Shown: one piece after another, positions 11,201-23,201 of the stretch | Layout: the number at the start of each line of letters is the position of its first letter | How positions within the stretch are numbered: the stretch's first letter is position 1 | Origin: Hemerocallis citrina | Taxonomy: Eukaryota; Streptophyta; Magnoliopsida; Asparagales; Asphodelaceae | Assembly: GCA_017893485.1 (NCBI GenBank) | Contig: CM030366.1 | Span: 77,443,227 to 77,507,226, forward strand | DNA: 64,000 nt | Reading direction: 5' to 3' | Translations under genes and position numbers: made by a program | Notes under the pieces: model-generated | What the model was told of the DNA's origin: nothing | Databases searched by the model: none | Seen by the model: the letters and a program-made list of their open reading frames with translations, nothing else

Positions 11201-11909
11201 GATTCTCGCTTTGAAACTTCAAGAAAATAATAATAAGGAAATCCCTTTGTATTTTACAGCAAAGAGATGGCTGCACCTCACCTTTCATAGGCCAGAAATA
11301 GGGTATCTAAGGTTTTTGAATAGATTTGTAAAATATCTCTTTTGAATATATCTTTACATATATAAATCCTTATACTTGGTAATTTGATAAACCAGTTCAA
11401 TTGAGATATAAAAACAAAAGTAAACCTCCAGATCTAGTTGACACTGTTTGTAAAACCCAGAAAATGAAATTTGTACTTTTTGCCATCTAAGTGGCAATTT
11501 TGCAAAAAGACCCTTCTTTACCAAAATTTGCAAATTAAACCAAATTTATTAAAAAAAAGTAAAATCTTTACCTTTAAATTGACTAGGCATCATGCCCAGC
11601 CCAAAAGTCCGAAAATCTGAAGTTTTCACTTTAAGTGGTAATTTTGCACAAAAGTCCCTCATTTTGTAATATTTGCAAATAGGTCAAATAATTATCAGAA
11701 AAATTCAGAAAATTCACAAATAATATCTAATAATAATTAATGGGTTTTTTCCAAAATAATTTCTAATTTTGAACTCCCCAAGAAGATATTTTCACGTGTT
11801 TTGCACGTGTAAAAAGATAAATTTCAGAAAAATATTTATTAAATCATCAAAAATCATTTTAATACATTTATTAATCCTAAAAACATTATTTAAAATCTGT
11901 GGTATTACA
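8262..11909 (-). mobile_element. Solo LTR inserted in the gypsy integrase 3' end
   Basis: The insert interrupts the integrase frame between HDESHV and IEYSELS. The minus strand begins TGTAATACCACAG, and its other end reads GGGGTGCTATA, a decayed form of the terminal GGGTGTTACA/TGTAACACCC pair. The 5-bp flanks CGTGA (8257-8261) and CATGA (11910-11914) are a target duplication with one mismatch. The LTR is of the same family as those at 1-297/12766-14120 and 16118-23196. It contains a splice-donor-like AATAAG|GTGAGT on the minus strand at 11134/11133 and degenerate gtgaataggc and cggtcgact repeats. No coding domain is seen, so it is a solo LTR. Confidence 0.75.
9839..9960. repeat. Repeated GTCGAC-containing motif in the solo LTR
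   Basis: Three cggtcgactrcc-type copies and one diverged copy occur within 120 bp. Similar GGTCGAC motifs are found in Copia LTRs at about 50282-50390 and 56668-56785 and in the remnant near 35327. Confidence 0.55.
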
Positions 11910-12087
11910 CATGATCGAGTACTCAGAGTTATCCGTGCAGCCGGATCTGACTTGTGAGATTCCGCCAGTTGCTATTTTGGATCGGCGGGAGAAAGTGTTG
12001 AAGAACAAGATCATCAGTCTGGTTCGGGTTTCTTGGAATCCTCACTCACCGGGTGAGTTGAATTGGGAGCTGGAGGAGGATATCTAG
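11910..12087 (+). pseudogene. gypsy chromodomain-like C-terminus
   Basis: After the solo LTR the frame continues as IEYSELSVQPDLTCE, then PVAILDRREKVLKNK and a degenerate chromodomain (LVRVSWNPHSPGELNWELEE). The chromodomain class is expected to bind modified histone tails and guide integration into heterochromatin. It ends at TAG 12085, where a glutamine would be usual. Confidence 0.78.
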
Positions 12088-12176
12088 CGGAGGTTTTCTC
12101 ATTTGTTTGTGTAGTTGTTTTGTTTTGTTTTTGTTGTGGTTGTTCTTTCTTTTTGGAGTTACCCTATGTACCTCTT

Positions 12177-12221
12177 GTTGAATTTCGAGGACAAAATTCT
12201 TCTTATTAGGTGGGTAGGATT
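12177..12221 (+). promoter_or_regulatory. Pre-LTR segment and polypurine tract
   Basis: The sequence gaatttcgaggacaaaattc followed by aggtgggtaggat immediately precedes the 3' LTR at 12222. This layout is typical of the Del/Tekay lineage, where the purine-rich tract primes plus-strand DNA. Confidence 0.7.
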
Positions 12222-12760
12222 TGTAACTCCTGTATCCTATTTTCTGTATTTTTGTACTGTATTTCTTTTCTTCCAATGTATTCTATCTGTTTGTATTCTT
12301 TCATTTTTCTGAACTGTGTATTTGTTCTTCTTCCATATATAAACTCATCTATTATTTATCATCTATGATTTGATCTTTTGTGGTTCATTTATCTGCCAAT
12401 TATTTTGTCTGTGGATGATTTATTGTCTCCAATCTACTGCATTTCATAGCCTAATTGCTTATTTATTCAATTTGTGCTTATTGGATCTGGTTTTCTACCC
12501 AGTTTACCCTAATTGAACCCTTCTACCTGTCTTACTGGATCCTAACCTACTACCCAATACCCTCTTCTTTGACCCAGTCTTCCCTTTGGTTATGTTAATT
12601 CATTTATTCATGCGTGGTCGATTATTTCTCTTGTATATCTCCTGTTTATGCTTGTACATGTTGTAAAGATCCTTACAGCTTATGAATGGTGAAAGCCATT
12701 CGCTGGACTTGTGTCGCGTATCCGTATTCCATATTCCTTTTTAGGAAGCGGGGCGTGACA
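12222..12760 (+). repeat. 3' LTR of the gypsy chromovirus, internally deleted (539 bp)
   Basis: It starts TGTAACTCCTG and ends GGGGCGTGACA. Near 12585 the sequence jumps from the equivalent of 5' LTR position ~660 to ~3453, losing about 2.8 kb. There are a few filler bases at the join. The target duplication TGAGC follows directly. Confidence 0.85.
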
Positions 12761-12765
12761 TGAGC

Positions 12766-14120
12766 TGTATGTTTGATCAATCCATCTCAGTTCCAATACA
12801 AATCAAATTCATTGAAAATTTCACAAAAATCTCAAATGTTCTAGTTCGGCCTGCATTGTACAGATCCGAAACTTCAAATCTCACTTTAAAATACAGTAAC
12901 TTGATCTTATTAACCCAAAATCCTTTATTTGCAATTCATGATACATAGCCACATTCTTGTTAGATCCATTTCTCTTACTTCTTCGTCTCTAATCCAATTA
13001 ATAGTCAAGTTTTCCCCAATTCAAAAATCAATCAGAGCATATCAAAGGAAAACAGTGAATACACATGCAACTAATTTTGCATAAATCTTGATGAACAAAT
13101 AATCATCATATGATTAAACAAGTGTAAAGCAAAATTTCAGGGTATTATCAAGTCTCTAATCGTTCTTAATCAATTCTTTCACATGCAATTATTCACCACT
13201 TCATATTCTTGATCTCTACCGACTAGATGTCAATTTCTACAAGTCTAATACACATCCCATATCAGTTCATACATGATGAATCAAGCATGGCATAAGAAAA
13301 GTTAGGATCTTTTGTGAAATGACAATTTTCCAACCAACCATACATGAGAGTTCACACATCGGTTTGCATTTTTGTTCATGAATATCTTCTTTTAACCATT
13401 CATTCATCCAATTGTTTACTACATCGAACATAAAATCTTCTAGCATGCATCCTACTAGACAAACCATCATACTCAACAAATATAGAACAAAATAAAAGTA
13501 TCACTCACCTTTAAAGAGGATTAACTTGAAGAAACAAAAGTAATAAGAAAGTCTTCTCCTCCTCCTTTTGCAAAGCTTCAAGGTCCAACACCAAAATAAT
13601 AATGCAAAGTAGAGTTTTTGAGTTCACAACAGTGGGCGGCTGCTGCTCTCTAAATATAGGCTGGGATGCTCTTTTAGGGTTTTTGAGAAAATTTACAAAA
13701 TATTCTTTTAAGAGATATCTTTACATATATAGTCTTATCATATTAGGTAGTTAAATAAACCAAAAAAGGTAGGATTTAAATCCCTCAAATCCCTCCATAT
13801 CTGGCAGGCCTCAAATTGTCGCCCAGAAAAATTGACTTTTGAAAATTTGCCTCCAAGTGGCACTTTTGCAAAAAGACCCCTTTTATTTAGCAACATTTGC
13901 GAAAATACCAATAGTGATTTATAAAATCCAAAAAATTTGTAATTATTATTCACTAACAAATATTAGGTCCTCCAATACGAAATTTTTGACTTTGCGTTTC
14001 CCAAGAAAATATTTGCACGTGCAAAAAAGTAAATTTCAGAAAAATGTTTATTAAATAACCAAATTCACTTTAATTCATTAATTAATTCCAAAATCATTAT
14101 TTAAAATTCTAGGGTGTTAC
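12766..14120 (-). repeat. Right part of a split LTR (3' LTR of a minus-strand element)
   Basis: This continues the LTR at 1-297. On the minus strand it begins TGTAACACCCTAG at 14120. A TATA-like sequence (rc of 13652-13658) lies upstream of a leader that ends in TTTAAAG|GTGAGTG at 13509/13508, a consensus plant splice donor. The same donor is found in the related LTRs at 11134 and 22223. Confidence 0.72.
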
Positions 14121-14407
14121 ACTTCTCCCCCATCGAACATAGTAATTCCAATGAAAAAGAATTACTGCCTTCGACTTGCTTCAAAATTTGTTCCCACGTA
14201 ATCAGCCTGAAAAACAAGTGAACATTTATAGAGGCTCGGTTTTTTAGGAGAATCGAAAGCAGTATAGCCTTCTTGGTATAAGATTTCTATGCCCAATATA
14301 CCTTATGATTTTTTTTCCTTCGGTTTGAACGTGCACATTGCATGATTCCCTAGAAGAGATTATGCATGGGCATGGATTGCGAGGAGATATCAGACATACC
14401 AATTATA
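14121..14407 (-). mobile_element. 3' internal remnant and polypurine tract of the minus-strand element
   Basis: On the minus strand the purine tract GATGGGGGAGAAG abuts the LTR start at 14120, which identifies the LTR as the 3' one. The remaining sequence has no recognisable coding domain. The element ends to the right at the Helitron-like insertion or at an older truncation. Confidence 0.55.
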
Positions 14408-15444
14408 TCTATATATTATGCTAATAGAAGAGAATGTACCTCCTCTCACCTTTCTCCATTTTAAAATAGAGAAAGAAGAACAAAAGTAGGAATTCACACA
14501 TACCTTAACACGTGCACACATCCAGTCACCACCTTTGCTTAATTTTCGACCGTCTGATCATCCAGATGCGCGAAGACATGCGTAATCGAGGCTCCCGATC
14601 GCGCCACGTCGCCACCTAATCACACATGTTCAATTCACTCAGCGGGCGAGCCCATCACGTATTCGACATCCCAGGTCACGCCACGTTACCACATCATCAT
14701 GATACCTTATTCCACTCAGTAGGCGAGCACAGGCTTGATTGACGATCCAGATCGCTCCAAAAATCGCGCCAGCTCGATAAATCAATAAAAAATCACAGAA
14801 AATGATTTAAAATTAGGAAATTAAATTAAAATTTCAAAAATTATGATTAAATACGAAAATTTAATTAGAAATTCTGAAAAATAATTAAAATTTGGAATTT
14901 ATACAATATATTATGCTAAACCACTTTTGTCTAGGATTTTTCTCATTTTTTTAAAAAATAAAAAAGGAGGGCAAATATAGGAGATAACTCCCCACTCTTA
15001 CTCCATCCATATTAAAATTAGAATAGTTTGTGCAATATTGCACAAGGGTAAAAATAGAGATTCCTATTTAACTAATACGTGTGCTATGCATGATTTTATT
15101 AAAAACCCAAAACAAAATAAAAATCTCAATCCCTCAAACACAGTCTTTTCTCCTCTCACATTTCCAATCTCACCCAGCTTGCACCCCCCGCTGCCCAACC
15201 CCCACTCCCTCTGACTCCCTCCCCCTAGTAACTTAGTAATATTCAATTGTATAACACTATAGTTTTATAGTGATTCTCTAAACCATCTGCTTATGTGGGG
15301 ATAATAATGAATATTTCAATTACTATAGTATGAATGATATCCATAAGTTTCTCCCAATTCTCTCATATTTTTAGGATTTCTTTATAATTTTACGAGTCCC
15401 TCAAAACTATTTTAGGTTGTGCAATTTACACAGGGTAACACTAG
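14408..15444 (+). mobile_element. Helitron-like element, non-autonomous
   Basis: It begins TCTATATATTATGC after an A and ends with a hairpin (TTGTGCAATTTACACA) followed by ACACTAG and a T. This fits the Helitron pattern of a 5' TC, a subterminal 3' hairpin and CTRR with insertion between A and T. A second hairpin (ttgtgcaatattgcacaa, 15029-15046) and a second atattatgctaa 5'-like sequence at about 14908 suggest a nested relative. No Rep-helicase coding is present. Confidence 0.5.
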
Positions 15445-15599
15445 TTGCAAATTAAAAGAAAAGAAAAATTATAAAAAACTAAACTTCTCTTATGTTCCAA
15501 TGATTTTGAGTTGTAATTAAAAAGTTAAAAGAATATTGTTTTTCATCCATGTTTGCATTACAACTTTCAAAGACAATGTCACAACTTCAGTTGTAAGAA

Positions 15600-16117
15600 A
15601 TTTAAATTAAGTGCACTGCAAACTATGGTTCAAGAGATTTGGTTTATTTTCAAAAGTGCGTGGTAAACTTGGCTCCATAATTGCGTTGTAGAGCTCTTAG
15701 AGGAAGAAGTGTATTAAGTGCGATTTTAGATTATCTTGGGATATTACCATGATGGCGGTAGTGTGGATAATTTGAAAGGAAATGAATAATCATATTTTCA
15801 CCAAAAAACCCCGCTCTATCGATCATCTCATTGAGGATATTATCTTCTATGTGCACTTCTAGGCCAAGATCCTCTCGCCTGATAAAAGGGAGTCTCTAAA
15901 ACTTAGTCATCTTGATATTGTTGGGTCGTCTCTTATTCAACAAGGTTTAAACATCTTGCCTTAATTTTTGGTTTCATATTGTTTAACTATTTTTCTTCTC
16001 TTTCAGTGTTGAGCCACCGTCATTTGAATGGTTGTTTGGTGTTTCTCCCCCATGTTTGAAGCCAGTATTTGTGTTTCTCTACTCTTTAGCGGTGGAGTCT
16101 TTTGGTGTGGCTACTCT
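15600..16117 (+). pseudogene. L1-type LINE, C-terminal ORF2 fragment, left part
   Basis: From about 15738 the translation shows the plant LINE C-terminal pattern VVWIIxKExNNHIF followed by a charged tail (SPDKRESLKL). TGA and TAG codons replace two likely tryptophans, so it is dead. The LINE is split by the solo LTR at 16118-23196 (duplication ACTCT) and resumes at 23202. Confidence 0.62.
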
Positions 16118-18167
16118 TGTAACACCCTGAATTCCATTTACATGTAATTCGTAGTACAACATAAACTTTTACTTCAATTCATACAATTTTACAAGGAAAT
16201 TAAAACTTTTCTTTTATTACACAACAATGTTTATTACAAAGTTACACAGCGGAAAATAAATGAAGTACAACAGGATAATTTTAACAATTTTGGCATGTAA
16301 GTAAACATCAACATCAAATTCATCTTTACATCTTCCTGTAAGTTCGAAGACCTGCATATGAAACTGTGGGCACGTCAGTTGCTTATAACTGACGCAATAT
16401 TATAAACAGTGATTCTCTCTATGTTGTATTATAACGAAATCTCTTACTTTAATAATCACAAACTTGAATGCATATAGAAGTGTAAAGAGTGACTATCCTA
16501 ATCATGTCAGTGTATGATATGACTTAATGCCTAATACAAATATTATACTACAATGACACTAATGCATACTTGTTCGGATTCTATGTATCCCATACTATAT
16601 AGGTCCGAGGGCAAGCACCTACGTACTCCATATTAAAGGGTTTAATCCCTCGCCATGATAACTACCCAGTAATAAAACATAGTTTAGACATTCCACGAGT
16701 ACGGATTCCAGTCCCAGAGATCCACCGCCCGACTATACAGAATTCTCATCGTGCGAACATCCTGCAAGTGTCCCTCTAGCCCAGGTATACGCATATACAC
16801 TGGAGTACGACCTACTATCCGTCCAACTAATTATGATCCCGGAATCCACCGCCCGATCAATCATAATCCCGGATTTAATTAAGGCTCGCCACCATCGCAA
16901 GCAACCACAACCCCAGAATCCACCGTCCGACTGGGTCTATAGTCCCGGAATCCACCGCTCGACTATATAGAGGCCCTCCACTTACATTTACCCAAGTTTA
17001 CAACATCTTCAGGCCTAATTCTTAAGTTTGAACATGAATAAAATTATGCTACTAGAGCTAGCATACCCTCCTACCGGTCTTACACAAAAATATACCGAGA
17101 ATGACATCCCATATTGGCCACTTCTCAAATCAATTATTCATTTTCAACACTTGCCGGTACATGGGTCCCATTAAGCCTCTAGAATCAACATCTTTTCATG
17201 TTCAACAACTTGGGATACTCATATCCTTATAACTCATGTTCATGTATTCATAATTCATTCAAATTCTTTCATTCATTCTTATTTATTCATCAACAAGTAC
17301 AATCTCGACCTATTCATTTTCTGTCACGCCCCGCTTCCCAAAAATACAGAATACGAGCACGCAACATTGGTCCAGTGAATGATTTTCATCATCCATAAGC
17401 TGTTCAGGATTCTTTACAACATTTCACAAAATAATCAGAGTCGGAAGCAAAATAGTCAACCACACATGCATAATTGAATCAATATACCAACAGAATTTAC
17501 TTGAAACAAAATATAATATTCTCAAGTGAATCAGAATCTGAACAAGTCAAATATCCTGGGTCACATTGCCCAAATACAAAATAAATATCCAAGTACTCAA
17601 AATATATTGTTCCAAACGACAATAATAATAATACTAATAAACAAGAAATCCAGCACTAATATCTCATTTCGCCAATATTATCGGGCAGCTGATCACCAAA
17701 ATCTGCAATAAATAAATTGCAGGAGAAGGAAAAAGAAAACAAGTACCCGTCAATTGCAAGTTACGGGTCACTTATAATGTAAGATACAAGTACATGGGAA
17801 AGGTAACAAACAGTATTGGATAATACATCAACAGTAATATCTAATGTGAATCAGTAAGGTAAAGTCAACTAGCATGACATACTAACATTACAGATGAATG
17901 TGTCAAGCATAGTGTCATATGGCAACTAACAGTGTCCAGTAACAGTAAGCTCAGTACATCAGTGTAACAGTATAACAGTATTAGTCCAACAGTATTAGTC
18001 TAACAGTATCAGTCTTACAGTACCAGTCTTATGTTCTTACAGTCTTGTGTGTATTACTAGCTAGGTAGCACTTCATGTGCCCAAAAAACATAACACATGG
18101 TTGCTATAACAAACAGTTTCGCTTTTAGATTTCATAGTGGATCATAATGGGGCAGTGTACTCAGGTA

Positions 18168-18261
18168 TCAGTAACAGTAGCAGTAGCAGTAAAGTAACAG
18201 TAACAGTAGCAGAAAAGTAACAGTAACAGTAGCAGAAAAGTAACAGTAACAGTAGCAGTAT
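18168..18261. repeat. Tandem cagtaacagtagcag repeats
   Basis: Units of 15-20 bp with the core agtaacagtaacagtagcag repeat about four times inside the solo LTR. Looser cagta repeats precede them from about 17940. Confidence 0.75.
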
Positions 18262-19341
18262 GGAACACTAGTTCCCTTCCAAATACACATTTCCATATTT
18301 TCCACTACTAGATCTTCTCTTAAGAAACCTCGGCTTGGTTACTTTTATTATGGTCATCAAAAAAGCATGAATATGTACGAAATAGTGTCAAACTAATATG
18401 GTATAATCAGTATTAGGTTCAGGGAACCAAATAAACGTGCATAGATGATATACAGTCACATAACGAGCAAAACAGTGTATGTTCATATTCAGGACAGCAT
18501 GACAGTACAGTACTAAAACAGTGATTCCTGTAACTACAGAAATCCAAATCTGAATCCGTTGAAGAATCTGACAAATAGACTTCCACACGAATCCAGCGAT
18601 TATAAATAAGTCATATAGTATTTCATAAAATCATACTCAAAACTGATTTGAATCCAGAAAATACGTTTAGTCAGAAATCAGTAAAACAAATTCTCAATCA
18701 GAAAAGCAGCCTCAAAACCACTCAAATAAATCCAGAATAAATCTGGGGTAATCCCCTACATGTATAGTATCAAAATATAGAGTTTCATAATATTCCAGTA
18801 AAATTAGTTCATTCAACAAAAATCGGAAAACCTCAAGAAACGATAGTTTCGCAAATCTGGAATTTCCAGCACTGTTGTACGAAAACTGAAATATCTCGCA
18901 AACCGTGAAACAAAATCCAAATCCACCAAAGGGAGGTGAAAATATACAAAATAATCTAACTTTTATATTACATAAATATTTTTCATACAGTAGAAGGAAA
19001 TAAGGTGAAAATACGATTCTTTACAGAACAACAAGCAAAATACAGCAAGTATAGCTTTCATAAACAGCATGAAACATCATATAAAACTTATCAATGAAAT
19101 TCACCAAAATTCTGGATAATCCCTAGATAGATATAGAAATACTGACCAAAATTTCAGATCAAAATAACATATTTAGAACTAGTATCAAATTATTTTAGTC
19201 ATCAAAATCACCAAGAAACAAAATCTGGAAAAGATCTACACCTCTGTAGTAAAACAGTCATATCTCACACATACGAAAACGAAATCGAGAAAGGTCAGAG
19301 GGGTTGGAAAGAAGACGAAATCCTCTACAAATCATGTTTTA

Positions 19342-19454
19342 TACTGAAATTAAGATTTTGACCTTAATATGGTCTAAATTACTGAAATTAAGATTTTGAC
19401 CTTAATATGGTCTAAATTACTGAAATTAAGATTTTACCTTAATATGGTCTAAAT
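19342..19454. repeat. 38-bp tandem repeat, three copies
   Basis: The unit beginning tactgaaattaagatttt repeats three times head to tail at 19342, 19380 and 19418. The first two units are identical over their length and the third lacks one base, so the expansion is recent compared with the host LTR. Confidence 0.9.
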
Positions 19455-21239
19455 TACTGATCAAGACAGATCATCGACAAAACACAGAATTTCCTCAAAA
19501 ACCAAAATCAACATAGATCCAACGAAACTTGATCCACACACAACCAAACATGCAAACGAGTCTACCAAGTGTCCAAACAATATGAAATAGGGTATATGAC
19601 ACGTCCACAATAAGTATAACACATGGATCTCACAAGCACTCAAATTCTCATAATTGATTCACATAAACATCATATTAAGATCGGGCAAAACCTAGGTTGT
19701 TCATGTCAAATTTGTGTCGTGAGTCAACTATGATCAAGTAGCACAATAGAGACAAAACCCATCAAACATAACACACACGAGTTGTCTCTAGAATCCAACT
19801 ACACTATAAGCGGTATTTTTGACTTGTATCATACAAAAAAATTTAAGTACAAATTACTTGCCTTAACCGATGACAAAACCGACGAAAAATCAAGAATAAG
19901 AATAATGTGAACGGGTTCCCGGCCAACGAACTCAACGAACGAAATGGAACTCGCAACCACCACGAGCCAACCAAAGAGCAACGAACCAACACACCAAACA
20001 ACAAACCAATACTCAAATCAGCACGTGCAAAACCACGCACGTGCAAAGGAGAGCGAGCGGAGGGACAACTGACAACCGGGGAACATGCAACGTCGAACAC
20101 AGTGGGGGTGTGGATGCCGCTGACATCGGGGCTGTCCACAGTCGTGGAGGGGACACCGGGGCTGGCAGGAAGTGCTATCGGCGATGCCGCTCCGGCGGTT
20201 GGCGGAGCCAAAGGAGAGGAGGGAAGACGGGGGAGGAGGATGGGTGCACAGGGGTCTGTCGCGGGCGCCACCTGGCTGAAGGAGACCAGGGCGAAGGTGT
20301 TGCTGCTGCGAAGGACACAGGGGACTGGTGCTGCGGCGTTGCTGTCGCTGTAGACTGGCGGCGGGCGAGAGCGTCGGGGTCGACGAGAGGAGGGACAGAG
20401 CAGGGCTGAAGGTGAGAAGTCGGGAGGGAGAATGGGTTAAGGTGCAGTCGGGGAAGAGAGAGCGGGAGCAGGGGAGAGATGGAGGCCCAGGGTTCGGGAG
20501 GTGAGAGGCAGCTGTAGGGGGAAGGGAAGATGAAGAGGCACATAGTAATATAACAGGGGTATAAATAGGGGATGGAGTATTAGGGTTAATGGGAGAATGT
20601 GGGTAATAGGTATGGGTTTAAAGGGTTTTAAACGGGTTTGGGTAGTTAGGGTGTTGGGTTGTTGGGTTAGTTTAGGTTAGATAATGGGTTGCGGATTTAG
20701 GTAAAGTAAATGGGTATTGGGTTGAGGTTTTATTTAATGGGTTGAATAGGTGGGGGTTATTCGGTTTAATAAAATACCCAATGAGAAAATAAATGGGTTT
20801 GGGTTTAAAATAGGATATAGGGTTTAAAATCCATTTGAAAATAATTATAAAAATCTTAGATAATTTAGAGTACTTTCAGTCTAATAATAAAATAATAATA
20901 ATAATAATAGCAACAACAGTAACAATAATAATAATAGGAATCAAGATCATAGTAAATAGTTACAAATGAAGTTATTGATAGAAAAATAGATTTTAATGGA
21001 AAATCCAACAATACATTTTGACAAAAGAATTTGAAAACTGAAAGAAAATAATAAATACACAAAAAATACATTTTTGGGAAAACAAGGGTTATATTTTCAC
21101 AATACACTTTTCATATTCATCAAAATCTTCTCAATACAAGTTAATGAAGATTATAACATAATCTCTTAAAAGTCTTTATTGAAAACTCATCTCATCATTT
21201 TCCTTTGATTTATTTTATACCAATTCCTAGCATCATTAA

Positions 21240-21241
<2 letters not shown>

Positions 21242-21284
<43 letters not shown>
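21242..21284. repeat. (TA)n microsatellite
   Basis: An uninterrupted TA dinucleotide run of about 43 bp within the solo LTR. Confidence 0.95.
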
Positions 21285-21287
<3 letters not shown>

Positions 21288-23201
21288 TGAGTTCACATCT
21301 CATCTAAGCTTGAATATGATCTTTATTTTCCCAAAATATAACTTAAAACAACGAGAATATATTTTCAATCACCTCGTCTAAGTATCATTTGTAAAACAAT
21401 AAATTCAAAGTCAGAAACTGCATTTCATGTTATTTGTAAAAATCATAGAAAATCATATATTTCACGAAACTTTGTGTTATTTATATCAAAATAAAGGTGT
21501 ACAAGTCTAATACAATTTCTTAGTTACAAGTTTCCTCAAAATACTGTATATATAACCCTGAATTCTTCGAAATATACAGTAGGGTCGAAATACTAAATGC
21601 TACCACTTTACAGTCTTGTAAAATTCATATAAAATTCAATTCTTTATGAAAATTTGATTTCTTGGACTTTTTAGAAAAGTTAACGAGTCTACTACAACTT
21701 CTTAGTTTTGACTTTTCTCAAATTATTTCATTTACAATGCTGAATTGATCAAAAACTGAAATATGTGCAGATTTTCAACAAGCAGCCAACTACTAACCAG
21801 TTTTAACTTTAGATTTTATTAAAATAGCAAACGACTTCTAAATCTTATGAAATTTTAAAGGGATTTTCCTGACACATACAAGATGCTCTCCAAAAAGTTT
21901 TAGTTCTATATTCCAACTATTTTATTAGATACAATTTTCTGATGTGCAAACAAAATTCAAAACAGTAACTTTTCTTGGCATGAATTAGTAACTTCGTGTA
22001 CAAATCTATATTCATATCATTTAATCTAATCATGATGTACTACCATGCAATCAAACAACATCAATCAACTTATTTTCATGACAATCTTTCAATTAGCATG
22101 CATTTTCATGCTGAATATCATCATTACAATTTAATCACTACTCATATGCATATCAATTTTATATATCAATTTACCTACACATGCATGATACTATAATTTA
22201 GAAAGTTCAATAAGACACCCACCTTAATTGAAGAAAGAAAATGAACTCCTAGTAGATTACTCCTAGCTCCAAGAATGGTACTCCCTTCTCCTCCTAGCAA
22301 GCCTTCCTTCCTCCAAGCAAGAACTCAAATAACTCTCTTCTTCTTTTCCTCTCTTTCTTATCTTATCTTTCTTATATTTTCTTTTCTTTTGATTTTTTGT
22401 GTAAGATTTCATGAAGAAAGGGGGTGGTATTTATATGGTTAAATGGGTGAATGAAGAGACACACATTACCCAAAAATAAATAGCCATTAACAAAAATTAA
22501 TTACCCATTCACCATTACTACACAAACCGCCACCTCTTCTCATTCCTTCATGAATTGGACAACCCTTGGATTTTCTACATGTGCACACTCTCTCATTCAT
22601 TTGTTTAATTATTTTTTATAGCCTAAATGTATATACTTGTTACATGACAAGTGTATGATTTAAAAGTGTTTATTTAAAGTAGAATAACTTAATGAGCTTC
22701 TTCTTTTTAATGAATTTCTAGTGGGTTTCCTCTTGTGGGCTTGGAAAGAGACTTTAGGCGTATGGATTGAAAATAAAAATAATAACTTAGATAAAAATGA
22801 GAATAGATATCATTCTTAGGGAAAAAAAATTGGATTAAAATTGCTTGAAATTTGTACGTGCAATGCACGTATAAAAATATTAAAAATTAATTTGGGAGGG
22901 AAACAGTCAAAATACAAAAAAACGTAGAATAATAATGTTACGGATATTTCACGTAAAGAAAAATATACGTAATCGATACATGTATTAAAAGCACGTGGAA
23001 TGTACGTAAAATACAAAGATTAAAATAAATGTCCGAGTCGGTTAAAAATAGGATTGAAATGAGTTTTGAGAAAATGGAAAACATATAAATAATCAGAATA
23101 TAAGATACGTAGGAATATTACTCGTAATGGTACAAAATATATGTGCATAACACACGAGGAAAAAATTGTCATTACCCAATTTTGCGGGGTGTTACAACTC
23201 T

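Larger units (their letters stand above)
298..12760 (+). mobile_element. Ty3/gypsy chromovirus (Tekay/Del-like), degenerate, with unequal LTRs
   Basis: The element is bounded by LTRs at 298-3629 and 12222-12760 and by a perfect 5-bp target duplication TGAGC (293-297, 12761-12765). Domain order is gag, protease, reverse transcriptase, RNase H, integrase and a C-terminal chromodomain-like region, which is the chromovirus order. The primer-binding site at 3640-3651 matches initiator tRNA-Met. A solo LTR (8262-11909) interrupts the 3' end of pol. The coding region carries many in-frame stops and two or more frameshifts, so this copy is dead. The lineage call rests on the long LTRs, the chromodomain and the purine tract just before the 3' LTR. 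Confidence 0.9.
17322..21093 (-). mobile_element. Solo LTR of the gypsy chromovirus family, reverse strand
   Basis: The left end tgtcacgccccgcttccc is the reverse complement of the gypsy LTR end (GGGAAGCGGGGCKTGACA). Reverse-strand homology continues through the leader region: TTAAGGCAAGTAA at about 19866-19854 matches the 5' LTR at 1053-1065, and the C-rich leader matches about 19880-20540. Candidate 5-bp duplications are TTTTC at 17317-17321 and 21094-21098, with the right LTR end read as a decayed TATAACCC. The right boundary is the least certain part. Confidence 0.7.
16118..23196 (-). mobile_element. Solo LTR in a LINE, itself split by another LTR
   Basis: The ends are TGTAACACCC and GGGGTGTTACA, and the flanks carry a perfect 5-bp duplication ACTCT (16113-16117, 23197-23201). 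The LTR family is that of 8262-11909: both share the tactayataggtccg stretch and blocks of short repeats (ccggaatccaccgcccga units at 16700-16970). On the minus strand it has a clear TATA (CCATATAAATACC, rc of about 22427-22439), a purine-rich leader of about 200 nt and the donor AATTAAG|GTGGGTG at 22223/22222. It is interrupted by the LTR at 17322-21093. Confidence 0.85.

Noticed and set aside
19843..20543. Open frames of 120-150 codons in GC-rich DNA
   Set aside because: This is the reverse-strand leader part of the solo LTR 17322-21093; GC-rich DNA has few stops, and frames exist on both strands.
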